DNA of 51,513 bases, taken from positions 155,449 through 206,961 of the forward strand of contig NZ_LGLN01000078.1 of assembly GCF_001293775.1 (NCBI RefSeq), read 5' to 3'. A program made the position numbers and the translations under genes. Within the stretch, counting starts at the first letter, position 1. Each line of letters opens with the position of its first letter. This stretch comes from Pseudomonas syringae pv. cilantro. GTDB taxonomy: Bacteria > Pseudomonadota > Gammaproteobacteria > Pseudomonadales > Pseudomonadaceae. Positions 15,812-24,222 of this stretch are shown here, in pieces. The notes beneath the pieces are model-generated. The model did not search any database and had not been told where the DNA came from. It worked only from the letters and a program-made list of their open reading frames with translations.

Positions 15812-16735
15812 ATGAGCCTTCCACGCGTCGCCCTGATCGGCGAATGCATGATCGAATTGCAGCAGCATGCCGACGGTAGCCTGCGCCAGAGTTTCGGCGG
15901 CGACACGCTGAATACCGCGGTGTATCTGTCCCGCCTGCTTGGTGACCGCGCCCAGGTGGATTACGTGACCGCGCTGGGTGACGACAGCTTCAGCGAAGCC
16001 ATGTGCAGGGCCTGGGCCGACGAGGGCATCGGCCTTGGCAAGGTGCAGCGCTTGCCCGGTCGTCTGCCGGGGCTTTATTGCATTCAGACCGATGCCAATG
16101 GCGAACGGCGTTTTCTGTACTGGCGCAACGAGGCCGCTGTGCGTGACTGCTTCATGACGCCCGCTGCCGAACCGATCCTCTCGGCGCTGGCCAGCTACGA
16201 CGTTTTGTATTTCAGCGGCATCACCCTGGCGGTCTTGGGCGAACAGGGCCGTGCGCGGCTGCTGGAGGCATTGGTGCGGGCCAGAGCACGCGGGGTAAAG
16301 GTCGCGTTCGACAACAATTATCGGCCACGGCTGTGGGCCAGCGTCGAAGAGGCGCGGCAGGCCTATCAGGCCTTTTTGCCACAGGTGGATCTGGCATTGC
16401 TGACTGAGGACGACGAACAGGCGCTGTATGGTTACGCCGACAGCGAGCAGTTATTGAGCGCCTATCGGCAACGCGGCATTGGTGAAGTTGTGGTCAAACG
16501 CGGTGCGCAGAGTTGCTTGATAGAAGCGGGTGGCGAGCGCTTCGAGATCGCTGCGCAGAAGGTCGAGCGCGTGGTCGATACCACGGCGGCGGGCGACTCG
16601 TTCAGCGCGGCCTACCTGGCCGCCCGGCTCGGTGGCGAACACCCGCGACTGGCTGCCGAAGCCGGGCATCGCCTGGCCGGCCTGGTCATTCAGCACCCCG
16701 GTGCGCTGGTGCCGAGAGCGATCATGCCCGTTTGA
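15812..16735 (+). CDS. kdgK: PfkB family sugar kinase, 2-keto-3-deoxygluconate kinase-like
   Basis: A 307-residue ribokinase-family enzyme with GGDTLNTAVYLSRL near residue 30 and the ATP/catalytic motif DTTAAGDSFSAAY with Asp262 as likely base. The spacing and the ALIGECMIEL start match KDG kinases (KdgK), which convert 2-keto-3-deoxygluconate to its 6-phosphate before KDPG aldolase cleaves it to pyruvate and glyceraldehyde 3-phosphate. AAGGAG precedes the ATG, 27 bases after the lyase stop, so it is the last gene of the operon. A different 2-keto sugar acid could be the true substrate. No aldolase gene lies here; the central Entner-Doudoroff enzyme would serve. Confidence 0.8.
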   Translation: MSLPRVALIGECMIELQQHADGSLRQSFGGDTLNTAVYLSRLLGDRAQVDYVTALGDDSFSEAMCRAWADEGIGLGKVQRLPGRLPGLYCIQTDANGERRFLYWRNEAAVRDCFMTPAAEPILSALASYDVLYFSGITLAVLGEQGRARLLEALVRARARGVKVAFDNNYRPRLWASVEEARQAYQAFLPQVDLALLTEDDEQALYGYADSEQLLSAYRQRGIGEVVVKRGAQSCLIEAGGERFEIAAQKVERVVDTTAAGDSFSAAYLAARLGGEHPRLAAEAGHRLAGLVIQHPGALVPRAIMPV

Positions 16736-16863
16736 CAGTACCTGCCAGAGTGCATGCAGTTGATCGGCTAACGCACTGACAGCAAAGCATTTCACTGGAA
16801 CCTGCAGGCGAATCCGGCCACCATAGGCGCCCATTCTGCCTGCAAGCCACCCATGGAGTCTGC

Positions 16864-19383
16864 GTGCACGACGATCTGCCCTCCGAGCTTCCTCATGACC
16901 TGGATGTCGATCTCATACCGCCCCGGCAATTGCCGCTGTTCAAACGCCTGTTGGCGCGTCTGATGGGCCGCAGCCTGACCGGGCTGGGCTCGCAGCACAC
17001 GCCATCCTGGTTTCAGGGGCACGCCGACGGCTACCTGAACGGCCACATCGAAGGCGTGCGTGAAGGCTACGCGGAAGGCTATCTCGACGGGCAGGAGCAG
17101 GGACGTCAGGTGCTGGTGATCAGCGACACACGCCCGACCCGGCATCGCGGCCCGAAGGTCGATGACCACCTGTTCGATGACTGGCGGCTGGCACTGACGC
17201 CCGAGCTGAAAAAAAGCGTCAAGGCAGATGTCGCAGAGAAGTTGCCCGCGCATGCTCAGCCCAGCGCTGCTCAATGGAAGATGATTTTCAGCGACACGCC
17301 GTCGACCTATGTCATTGCGGGGGCTGGCGCCGGCAAATCGACATCGCTGGTTTTGCGCATTCTACTGCTGCATCACTATCTGGGCTACGAGCTGAACGCG
17401 ATGACAGTGGTGACGTTCACCCGCGAGTCGCGCAAGGACTTCATCAGCAAGTTGATCGACGTCTTGGCCTTGTGGGGCCATGCGCTGGGGCAGAAACAGG
17501 CCAGGGACCTGGTGCGCACCTTTCATTCGCGCATTCTGCCGCTGGTGCGCAGCTTGCCGGGCTTCGAACAACTGCGTGCTTTCGAAAACCTGAGCAATCA
17601 GTCATCAGGCCAGCATTCATCAAGCCAGGACGACGCGGACAGCAACCCGTTTGAGTTGCGCATCAACGACGCTCAGCGTCAGCAATTGAACTTGTGCTAC
17701 CGCGACCTCTACGCCAGCAATGAGCGCTTTCGTGAAGTCATGGCGCCGTTGTATCGCCATGCGTTACAGCTCAAGGAACTGGACCGCGATCATCCCGATG
17801 TACAGAAGCGCGTAGCGGTGACCGAACTGTCCTCGAAACGTGATGAAGAGTGGTGCGACACGGTAGAGGACCTGTGGATTCGTGCGAGCGCCTGGCCGAT
17901 AAAAGGCATTGAGCCTATGCGCCAAGCCGTTGAAATCAATGGATTTCCGTTTCACTTTCACGGTTACATAGCCGAGCTCGACGCATGGGTGATTCTGGGG
18001 CTGGACGCGAGTGAGGACCAGCAACTCAAGCGTCCGGGTGCCAAATTGCCCGTCTGGGCAGAAGGCGTCATAAAGCGCACACTGTTTCAAGCTTTCTGCG
18101 ATAAGCCTTTGATATGGTTTGATAATTATCAGGCTGCAAGCAAGGTTTTGCAGTCGCTTGGCGGGACTGCTGTAGCCGGGCCCGGATTTGATTATCGGGT
18201 CAAGGGCGAGCTGGGCGCGGCGCCGCTTCTGGACTGCTTCGTCGGTGCCGCCGGCTTTATCGAGAACCTGGGGCTGGATGTACCAGCTGCGGTGGCCGAA
18301 ATGAGCTTTGCCAGCGATGACCCGGACCGCTTCTTCTTTGAAGGGCTGAGCCTTTTCTGGAAAGCGTTCGAAGCGCATTTGCTGGCCCAGACCCCACCCG
18401 TCATGACCTACAACCGGATGTTCGCCCTGTTTGGCGAAACCTCGCCGCAGAACCTGAGGCAGGTCAGCGACGAGGTGCTCAGGCCGTTGTCGCATTTGAT
18501 GATCGACGAATTTCAGGATATTTCGCCGCAAATCGTTTCGTGGGTTCGCGCCAGCCTGCGCGAGATCCGGCGTCGTGGCCCGGCGATGCACACGGGCCGA
18601 ATCGCCCAGCACTCGTCGCTGCTGTGCGTGGGCGATGACTGGCAATCGATCTACGGCTGGCGTGGCAGTTCGCCAAAGTATTTCATGGAGTTTGCCAAGG
18701 AGTTCCCGTCCCCGGCCACCACCAAAGTCATGCTCAGCGAGAACTTTCGCAGCCACCAGCACATCATTGACGCGGCGGAGCACATCGTTCGCGCGGCCCC
18801 GGCGATTCCTGGCAAGAAGGCCCGTGCCAGTGGCGCGCCTCAGGAGTTGTTGCCGGTCAACGTGCTGGACCGCAACGAGGACGAACTCGCCGAGCGTGTT
18901 GCCGAGCATTACAACGATGGTGATTCGATCCTGCTGCTGTACCGCAAAGGCAGCGAAAAAGCCCGGTTTGCCGAGCGGCTGCAGGCGTTGATCGATGCCG
19001 ATGCAGCGATGGGCGCACAAGGCCGACGGATCCGCACGCTGACTTATCACAGTTCCAAGGGCTTGCAGGCTGATGCCGTGTTCTTGCTGGGAGACTGTCA
19101 ACACCTGACGGTGTCACCTTATAAAAATCAGGTCTACCGTCTGGCAGGGCTGGGTGATGCCAACGATCTTCAACCGTTCGATAGCGCGCAGAAGGATGAG
19201 GTGTTGCGTCTGGCCTATGTGGCCATCACACGCTCGGCGCGTCACTGCTATTGGTACATCGATGAAAATGCCGGCAGCGCAGACAGCCCGCAGGTGCCCA
19301 AGGCGTCGGACCGGATTGCCGGGGACAAGCCATTCTTCGATGACCAGCGCGGCAAGCACAGGCAGGCTGACTCTTCAGCCTGA
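16864..19383 (+). CDS. SF1 (UvrD/Rep-like) DNA helicase with N-terminal GX3 repeat
   Basis: An 839-residue protein starting at a GTG with GGAG five bases upstream. Helicase motifs in order: Q-motif SAAQWKMI, Walker A AGAGAGKST (about residues 152-160), Ia VVTFTRESRKDF, Walker B LMIDEFQDISP (about 544), III GDDWQSIYGWRGS, IV LSENFRSHQHI, V TYHSSKGLQADAV (about 726) and VI AYVAITRSAR (about 783). The stretch between motifs Ia and II is long (roughly 350 residues) and includes a segment resembling a nuclease- or DNA-binding insertion, not assigned. Before the helicase core, residues 52-80 have glycine at every fourth position. It likely unwinds DNA in repair or restart. It is transcribed alone, convergent with DUF1652. 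Confidence 0.85.
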   Translation: MHDDLPSELPHDLDVDLIPPRQLPLFKRLLARLMGRSLTGLGSQHTPSWFQGHADGYLNGHIEGVREGYAEGYLDGQEQGRQVLVISDTRPTRHRGPKVDDHLFDDWRLALTPELKKSVKADVAEKLPAHAQPSAAQWKMIFSDTPSTYVIAGAGAGKSTSLVLRILLLHHYLGYELNAMTVVTFTRESRKDFISKLIDVLALWGHALGQKQARDLVRTFHSRILPLVRSLPGFEQLRAFENLSNQSSGQHSSSQDDADSNPFELRINDAQRQQLNLCYRDLYASNERFREVMAPLYRHALQLKELDRDHPDVQKRVAVTELSSKRDEEWCDTVEDLWIRASAWPIKGIEPMRQAVEINGFPFHFHGYIAELDAWVILGLDASEDQQLKRPGAKLPVWAEGVIKRTLFQAFCDKPLIWFDNYQAASKVLQSLGGTAVAGPGFDYRVKGELGAAPLLDCFVGAAGFIENLGLDVPAAVAEMSFASDDPDRFFFEGLSLFWKAFEAHLLAQTPPVMTYNRMFALFGETSPQNLRQVSDEVLRPLSHLMIDEFQDISPQIVSWVRASLREIRRRGPAMHTGRIAQHSSLLCVGDDWQSIYGWRGSSPKYFMEFAKEFPSPATTKVMLSENFRSHQHIIDAAEHIVRAAPAIPGKKARASGAPQELLPVNVLDRNEDELAERVAEHYNDGDSILLLYRKGSEKARFAERLQALIDADAAMGAQGRRIRTLTYHSSKGLQADAVFLLGDCQHLTVSPYKNQVYRLAGLGDANDLQPFDSAQKDEVLRLAYVAITRSARHCYWYIDENAGSADSPQVPKASDRIAGDKPFFDDQRGKHRQADSSA

Positions 19384-19414
19384 ACGACACGCTAAGGTCG
19401 GCCTTGAGGCGGGT

Positions 19415-19681
19415 TCAGGAAAAACCGGCCACCTGTTGCTGCGTGTGCGCGCCGAACAGTTCCAGCTCATCTTCGATGGCCTCGATAATGCGCTCGACGT
19501 CCGCTGCATTCATCACGGTGGAGCACGGCAACCCGGCAATGGCTACCACCGTTTCGCCACTGGCTCGATCGAAGAGCCGGGCAATCATGCTGCCGGGCGC
19601 GTCCATGGAGGCTTCAAAGCCAATCGGGTGGAAGTGCCAGCGCATCAACTGGCAGGCATTGGGGAATGTGACTTTATTCAT
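19415..19681 (-). CDS. DUF1652 family protein
   Basis: An 88-residue cytoplasmic protein beginning MNKVTFPNACQLMRWHFHP, preceded by AGGTGG about eight bases upstream. Length and pattern (RWHFHPIGFEA, GSMIARLFD, VVAIAGLPCSTVMNAADVERIIEAIEDEL) match DUF1652, a small family found almost only in pseudomonads and of unknown function. It is convergent with the helicase gene, 31 bases apart, and divergent from the polyamine-type binding-protein gene. Confidence 0.7.
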   Translation of the reverse strand: MNKVTFPNACQLMRWHFHPIGFEASMDAPGSMIARLFDRASGETVVAIAGLPCSTVMNAADVERIIEAIEDELELFGAHTQQQVAGFS

Positions 19682-20055
19682 GGCAATGGCCCACCTGATT
19701 CAATCGAGCTTCCAATGCTCCATGGGGTGGCAGACCAACCAGTATGCGTCTGGCAAAGCCGAGATGACCTGACGATGAACGGCATGGCCGATCATCTGTC
19801 GGGACGCTGCTTTCCAGCAGGATGACCGAGCGGTCTGACGAGTACTGAAAATAGCACCCGCCGGGCATTTTCTGGAAAAAATTTTTATGACGCTGAATGA
19901 AAAAAACAATTACATGAAATGCATCATTAAAAGGTATTGATGGGCATGCTCTGTGCAGAGACTCATCGCTGTCATGGACTGTATTTGCCCCGAACGAAGG
20001 TGGTTTTCACGCAGCGTCTGGGGCAAGCTGTCGCTATTGACCCGAGGAACCGCGC
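19682..20055. other. Divergent intergenic region, DUF1652 / polyamine-type binding protein
   Basis: About 370 bases with a marked AT-rich block at roughly 19850-19940, unlike the GC-rich surroundings. A weak sigma-54 match (separate entry) lies near its right end. No gene, repeat or terminator seen. Confidence 0.45.
19942..19957 (+). promoter_or_regulatory. Weak sigma-54 promoter candidate of the polyamine-type binding protein
   Basis: GGGCATGCTCTGTGCA keeps the GG and GC with ten bases between them, but departs from the consensus at the first T, the C of CAC and one T before GC. It lies about 100 bases upstream of the gene. It is suggestive only, because chance matches of this quality are not rare. 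Confidence 0.3.
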
Positions 20056-21135
20056 ATGCTGAAAAAATACCTTGCCGCACTCATGTTGCTGACCTCGACC
20101 AGCCATGCGGCGGAGACGGTCAATATCCTCAACTGGACCGACTACATTGCGCCGGACACACTGACAAAGTTCCAGGCCGAGACCGGTTACAAGACCACCT
20201 ATGACACCTTCGACAGCAACGAAGCGCTGGACGCAAAGCTGGTGGCAGGCCATTCCGGCTACGACCTGGTATTCCCGTCCGTTCATTTCATGGGCCGGCA
20301 AATCGAGAAGGGCTTGCTCAAGCCACTCGACAAGAGCCAGTTATCCAACTGGAAAAACCTCAACCCGGTCTTGCTCAAGATGCTGGAAGCCAGTGATCCG
20401 GGCAACAGCCACGGGTTTCCCTACCTGTGGGGCAGTACCGGAATCGGTTATGACGTGGCCAAGGTCAAGGAAGTGCTTGGCAAGGATGCGCCCGTTGATT
20501 CCTGGGACCTGGTCCTCAAACCGGAAAACATGAAAAAGCTCGCCCAATGCGGTGTCGCGTTCCTCGACAGTGCGCCAGCTTTGTTTCCTATTACGTTGAA
20601 TTACCTCGGTTTTCCTTCCCACAGCGAAGTGCCGGACGATTACCGCAAAGCTACCGCGCTGCTGGACAGTGTGCGGCCTTACATACGCAATTTCAGCTCG
20701 GCTGATTACATTGACGACCTCGCAGCCGGAAAAATCTGCGTTGTCGTGGGGTATTCAGGGGATATATCCCAGGCTCAGGAGCTGGCGAGGAATGCGGGCA
20801 ACAGCGCCATCATCAATTACGTCGTGCCCAAGGAAGGCGCGCCCATGTGGTTCGACATGATCGCCATCCCGGCCGATGCGCCTGACGTCAAAGGCGCTTA
20901 CGCATTCATGAACTACCTGTTGCGCCCCGAGGTCATCGCCAACATCACCAACACCGTGCATTACGCAAACGGCAATGAAAAAGCGGATGCGTTGATCAAT
21001 CCCGGCATATGGTCGGATACCAATATCTATCCGGACGCCGATATGCTCGGCCGGTTGTTTGTGATGGCCCCGGTCTCTGTCGATATTGAAACGCTGCGCC
21101 TGCGGGCCTGGAATGAGCTCATGACCGGCAAATGA
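20056..21135 (+). CDS. Orphan polyamine-type ABC substrate-binding protein (PotF/SpuD-like)
   Basis: A 359-residue periplasmic protein with signal MLKKYLAALMLLTSTSHAAE and GAGGA ahead of the ATG. It matches the spermidine/putrescine-binding family: TVNILNWTDYIAPDTL, KFQAETGYKTTYDTFDSNE, GYDLVFPS, PYLWGSTGIGYD, VVVGYSGDISQA, PKEGAPMWFDMIAIPADAP. The aromatic residues that cage the amine chain (W in NWTDY, W in LWGSTG, the D of GYSGD) are visible. No permease or ATPase gene is adjacent, so it must serve a transporter encoded elsewhere or act as a sensor. The final residues follow a convergent ABC operon. Confidence 0.88.
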   Translation: MLKKYLAALMLLTSTSHAAETVNILNWTDYIAPDTLTKFQAETGYKTTYDTFDSNEALDAKLVAGHSGYDLVFPSVHFMGRQIEKGLLKPLDKSQLSNWKNLNPVLLKMLEASDPGNSHGFPYLWGSTGIGYDVAKVKEVLGKDAPVDSWDLVLKPENMKKLAQCGVAFLDSAPALFPITLNYLGFPSHSEVPDDYRKATALLDSVRPYIRNFSSADYIDDLAAGKICVVVGYSGDISQAQELARNAGNSAIINYVVPKEGAPMWFDMIAIPADAPDVKGAYAFMNYLLRPEVIANITNTVHYANGNEKADALINPGIWSDTNIYPDADMLGRLFVMAPVSVDIETLRLRAWNELMTGK

Positions 21136-21157
21136 TGCGGGCATCGGCTACCTGCAG

Positions 21158-21871
21158 TCAGATGACGTGGGCCTGATGCAGTTCGGTCAGTGCCTGAGCC
21201 TTGAGCCTGGCCAGCAGCGGGTCGCGACGGTCTCTCGGTGTCACCAGCCCGACCGCCAGTTCATGCGTGATGGTGCCGGGTCGACTGCCCATCACCAGCA
21301 CCCGATCACTCAGATAAAGCGCTTCGTCGACATCGTGGGTCACCAGTAGCAGAGTGATCGCATGACGTTGCGTCAGTTGCAGCAACAGGTCCTGAAGTTT
21401 CATGCGGGTGAAAGCATCCACGGCACTGAACGGCTCATCCAGCAGCAATACGCGCGGGTGCGAGTACAGGCCGCGTGCAATCGCCACGCGTTGCGCCATG
21501 CCGCCGGACAGCGCTTTTGGCAATGCGTCGGCAAAACCGGACAAACCCACTTCCTCGATCAACTGACCGACCCAGTCGCGGTCGTAACGCTCATCGTCAC
21601 TGAAGCCGATATTCTGCTCGACCGTCAGCCAGGGCATCAACCTCGGTTCCTGGAACACGAACGCCACTTCACCCCCGGTTCGCGCCACAGCGCCGCGAAA
21701 ATCCTGCTCCAGCCCGGCGACAATCCGCAGCAGCGTACTTTTACCGCACCCGCTGGGGCCCAGCAGGCTGACGATTTCCCCCGGCTGCAACGACAGATCA
21801 ATATTCTGCAACACGGTGTTGCCGGCAAAAGCCTTGTGCTCTACCCGAATGTCCATCAACGAATCCGGCAT
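21158..21871 (-). CDS. ABC transporter ATP-binding protein, sulfonate/taurine type (SsuB/TauB-like)
   Basis: A 237-residue ATPase with Walker A GPSGCGKST, Q loop AFVFQEPRLMPW, signature LSGGMAQR, Walker B VLLLDEPFSAVD and H loop LLVTHDVDEAL, as in SsuB/TauB proteins. It ends the three-gene minus-strand operon, starting three bases after the permease stop. It drives uptake of the ligand captured by the binding protein encoded first. SsuD/TauD-type desulfonating enzymes are not nearby, so the sulfur compound is undefined. Confidence 0.88.
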   Translation of the reverse strand: MPDSLMDIRVEHKAFAGNTVLQNIDLSLQPGEIVSLLGPSGCGKSTLLRIVAGLEQDFRGAVARTGGEVAFVFQEPRLMPWLTVEQNIGFSDDERYDRDWVGQLIEEVGLSGFADALPKALSGGMAQRVAIARGLYSHPRVLLLDEPFSAVDAFTRMKLQDLLLQLTQRHAITLLLVTHDVDEALYLSDRVLVMGSRPGTITHELAVGLVTPRDRRDPLLARLKAQALTELHQAHVI

Positions 21872-21874
21872 CGA

Positions 21875-22723
21875 TCAACCCTCACGGCTCTGACCGTTGA
21901 ATGTGTCCCGCCAGGCCAGAAAGCGTTTTTCCAGGCCCGCCAGCAGGCCGTCGCTGAGTTTGCCCAGTGTGGCGAGGACGATAATGGCGGCCAGTACGAT
22001 GTCCGGGCGCGAGGTTTCGCGTCCGTCGCTGAGCAGATAACCGAGGCCTTTGGTGGCTGCGATCAGCTCGGCTGCCACCAGAAACATCCACGCCAGGCTC
22101 ATGCCGCTGCGCAAACCGGTGAACAGGCCGGGCAGGGCGGCGGGCAGCAGGATGCGTCGGGTCAGGCGATAGCGACTGAAGCCGTACATCTGACCGACTT
22201 CCACCAGCTTGCGGTCAATGCCGCGAATGGCAGCCACGCCATTGAGGTACACAGGGAAGAACGCGCCGATGGCGATCAGCACGATCTTTGAAGTCTCGCC
22301 AATCCCCAGCCACAGCAGCAGAAGCGGCACCCACGCGAGGCTGGGAATTGAACGCAGCCCGGCGAAGGTCGGTTCCAGGTAAGCCTCGGCCTCGCGACTG
22401 AGCCCGACCCAGGCCGCGAATAACAGCGCCAGACTGGCACCGATCATAAACCCGCTGAGCACCCGCAACAGGCTGGCGCTAATGTGCTTCCACAGTTCAC
22501 CATCTGCCAGGTCGCGCAGGGTCAGCAGGATTTCACTGGGAGCCGGCATCTGGTAAGACGGCAGCCAGCCGATGCGCACGATGATCTCCAGCAACACCAT
22601 GACCAGCGCGGGGATTACCAGCCCTTTGAGCCGTGTGCCAGAGCGCTGCCACAGATTGCGCTCCGGACGCGCAGTGGATGCGCTCTGCGGCAGGGTGGGC
22701 AGGGATTTTTCCTGACCGCTCAT
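21875..22723 (-). CDS. ABC transporter permease, sulfonate type (SsuC-like)
   Basis: A 282-residue inner-membrane protein with about six hydrophobic segments and the EAA-type loop LVEVGQMYGFSRYRLTRRILLPAALPGLFTGLRSG. The N-terminal 35 residues are polar and cytoplasmic. Its ATG overlaps the stop of the binding-protein gene (ATGA), which shows coupling. It probably forms the homodimeric channel of a sulfonate or sulfate-ester importer. Confidence 0.88.
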   Translation of the reverse strand: MSGQEKSLPTLPQSASTARPERNLWQRSGTRLKGLVIPALVMVLLEIIVRIGWLPSYQMPAPSEILLTLRDLADGELWKHISASLLRVLSGFMIGASLALLFAAWVGLSREAEAYLEPTFAGLRSIPSLAWVPLLLLWLGIGETSKIVLIAIGAFFPVYLNGVAAIRGIDRKLVEVGQMYGFSRYRLTRRILLPAALPGLFTGLRSGMSLAWMFLVAAELIAATKGLGYLLSDGRETSRPDIVLAAIIVLATLGKLSDGLLAGLEKRFLAWRDTFNGQSREG

Positions 22724-23733
22724 GGGGTCGCGGTCACGGCATTGGAGAAGTCCGGGCTGATCAACTGGTCAATCACCTGCTCGACATTGACACCTTTGCG
22801 CACCAGATCTTCCGCGACCAGGATCGGCGCGGCGGATTTGGAGGCTGCCACGTCTTTTGCGCTCAGTTGCGGGCTGCCAAGATCGGTACGCGACAACTGC
22901 AAGCGGGCCACTTCCAGCGGCAATCCGGATTCAGTGGCCAGCAGTTTTGCCAGCTCATCAGGGTTTTTCACGGCCCATTCGCGGGCTTTTTCATAGGCGG
23001 TCAATACCGTCTTGATCGCTTGCGGGTGTTCCTTGGCATAGGTTTCGGTCACGTTCAGCACGCCATAGCTGTTGAAATCCTTGTTGCGGTAGAGCAGGCG
23101 TGAGCCGGACTGGATTTCGCTGGCCGCCATGTGCGGATCAAGTCCTGCCCAGGCGTCGACATCGCCTTTTTCAAGCGCTGTGCGCCCATCGGGATGCTGG
23201 AGGTGCAGCAGTTCGACATCATCCTTCTTCAAACCGGCCTGTTGCAGCGTCCGCAGGGTAAACAAGTACGGATCGGTGCCTTTGGTTGCAGCGATTTTCT
23301 TGCCTTTCAACTCGGCCACCGATTGCAGCGACGAATCCTTGCGCACCACCAGGGCGGTCCATTCAGCCCGGCTGTAAACGTAAACCGACTTGATCGGGCT
23401 GCCGTTGGCCCGGGCCAGCACCGCAGACAGGCTGGCCGAAGAGGCGAAATCGACACTGCCGCTGTTGAGGTATTCCAGCGAACGATTGCTGCCCTGACTC
23501 AACACCCAAGTGATTTTGGCGTCCGGCAGCGCTTTTTCCAGCCAGCCAAAATGCTTGAGTGCCAGGCTGACCGGCGAATAGTAGGCATAATCCAGACGGA
23601 CTTCTGCAGGTGCGGTTTCAGCCGCCGCCCGGGCCACGTCCTGCAAACTCATGGCCAAGGCACAGGTCGTTGCCATCCAGCGAAACCAGGCACGGGAAGT
23701 CTGCAACCAAAAAGAAACAGCAAGACGTGGCAT
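22720..23733 (-). CDS. ABC transporter substrate-binding protein, sulfonate type (SsuA-like)
   Basis: A 337-residue periplasmic protein when started at MPRLAVSFWLQ, giving a long signal peptide that ends near ARA-AAE. The frame stays open for 98 further codons upstream, but those residues are polar, show no family match and overlap the promoter candidate. Family features: VRLDYAYYSPVSLALKHFGWLEKAL, ITWVLSQGSNRSLEYLNSGSVDFASSASL, LKGKKIAATKGTDPYLF and DVDAWAGLDPHMAASE, as in aliphatic-sulfonate binding proteins. It is the first gene of the operon and is likely expressed under sulfur limitation. The precise ligand is unknown. Confidence 0.85.
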   Translation of the reverse strand: MPRLAVSFWLQTSRAWFRWMATTCALAMSLQDVARAAAETAPAEVRLDYAYYSPVSLALKHFGWLEKALPDAKITWVLSQGSNRSLEYLNSGSVDFASSASLSAVLARANGSPIKSVYVYSRAEWTALVVRKDSSLQSVAELKGKKIAATKGTDPYLFTLRTLQQAGLKKDDVELLHLQHPDGRTALEKGDVDAWAGLDPHMAASEIQSGSRLLYRNKDFNSYGVLNVTETYAKEHPQAIKTVLTAYEKAREWAVKNPDELAKLLATESGLPLEVARLQLSRTDLGSPQLSAKDVAASKSAAPILVAEDLVRKGVNVEQVIDQLISPDFSNAVTATP

Positions 23734-24222
23734 AGTAGGCGTCCAGATCAGGAGAACAGGGCGAGACTGCGGCTTCCATATTTCGAAATCAGCAGTTTTC
23801 AGAGCGTTAAATTCACAAATGGAATATTGCATGCTCTGTGCCAACAGTCTGGAAGCATTGAAAAACAAGGGCTGGAACGAATTATTCCGGCGTGTGGATG
23901 TTGATCGGGCAACAGCCTGTCGAATGACTATTGCTGGAGCAACAGCAGAGCTTGAATGCCGGTTCCTGGCGCTTTTTTGACGGATCATGAGCCCGTTGAG
24001 CGGATTTTTTCCTCCTGAGTGCAACACAATCGTTTTTTGACACTCTTAGTTGCTCGCATTCTTAATTCAGACACATGCGCACACTACTATCGCGCGTGAT
24101 TACCTGAGACACGGATTCGACTGATCCGCAGGAAGTTCTCGGGACGAACCGCCCAAGCAGGCGTATTCGCAGCAGCCAGATGGCTGATCTCCCCAAAAAA
24201 AATGCGCATCGGACTTTGACAG
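23734..24222. other. Divergent intergenic region, sulfonate operon / histidine phosphatase
   Basis: About 490 bases without a credible gene. It holds a good sigma-54 promoter match on the minus strand at 23828-23843. Open frames on both strands lack ribosome sites. The right part, near 24000-24060, is AT-richer and may hold the phosphatase promoter. Confidence 0.5.
23828..23843 (-). promoter_or_regulatory. Sigma-54 promoter candidate of the sulfonate-type ABC operon
   Basis: Read on the minus strand, TGGCACAGAGCATGCA matches TGGCACG-N4-TTGCW with only G7 and T12 altered, and has ten bases between GG and GC. The start site would fall near 23816, about 80 bases before the ATG. Organosulfur uptake genes in pseudomonads are known to use sigma-54 with SfnR-type activators, which supports the call. 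Confidence 0.6.

Noticed and set aside
19944..23841. Identical 13-mer GCATGCTCTGTGC in front of both the polyamine-type and the sulfonate-type genes
   Set aside because: Matches of this length are expected by chance within 51 kb, and the two copies sit in opposite orientation relative to their genes.
23734..24027. 98-codon extension of the sulfonate binding protein
   Set aside because: Polar, unconserved residues that include the sigma-54 promoter candidate; the later Met gives a proper signal peptide.
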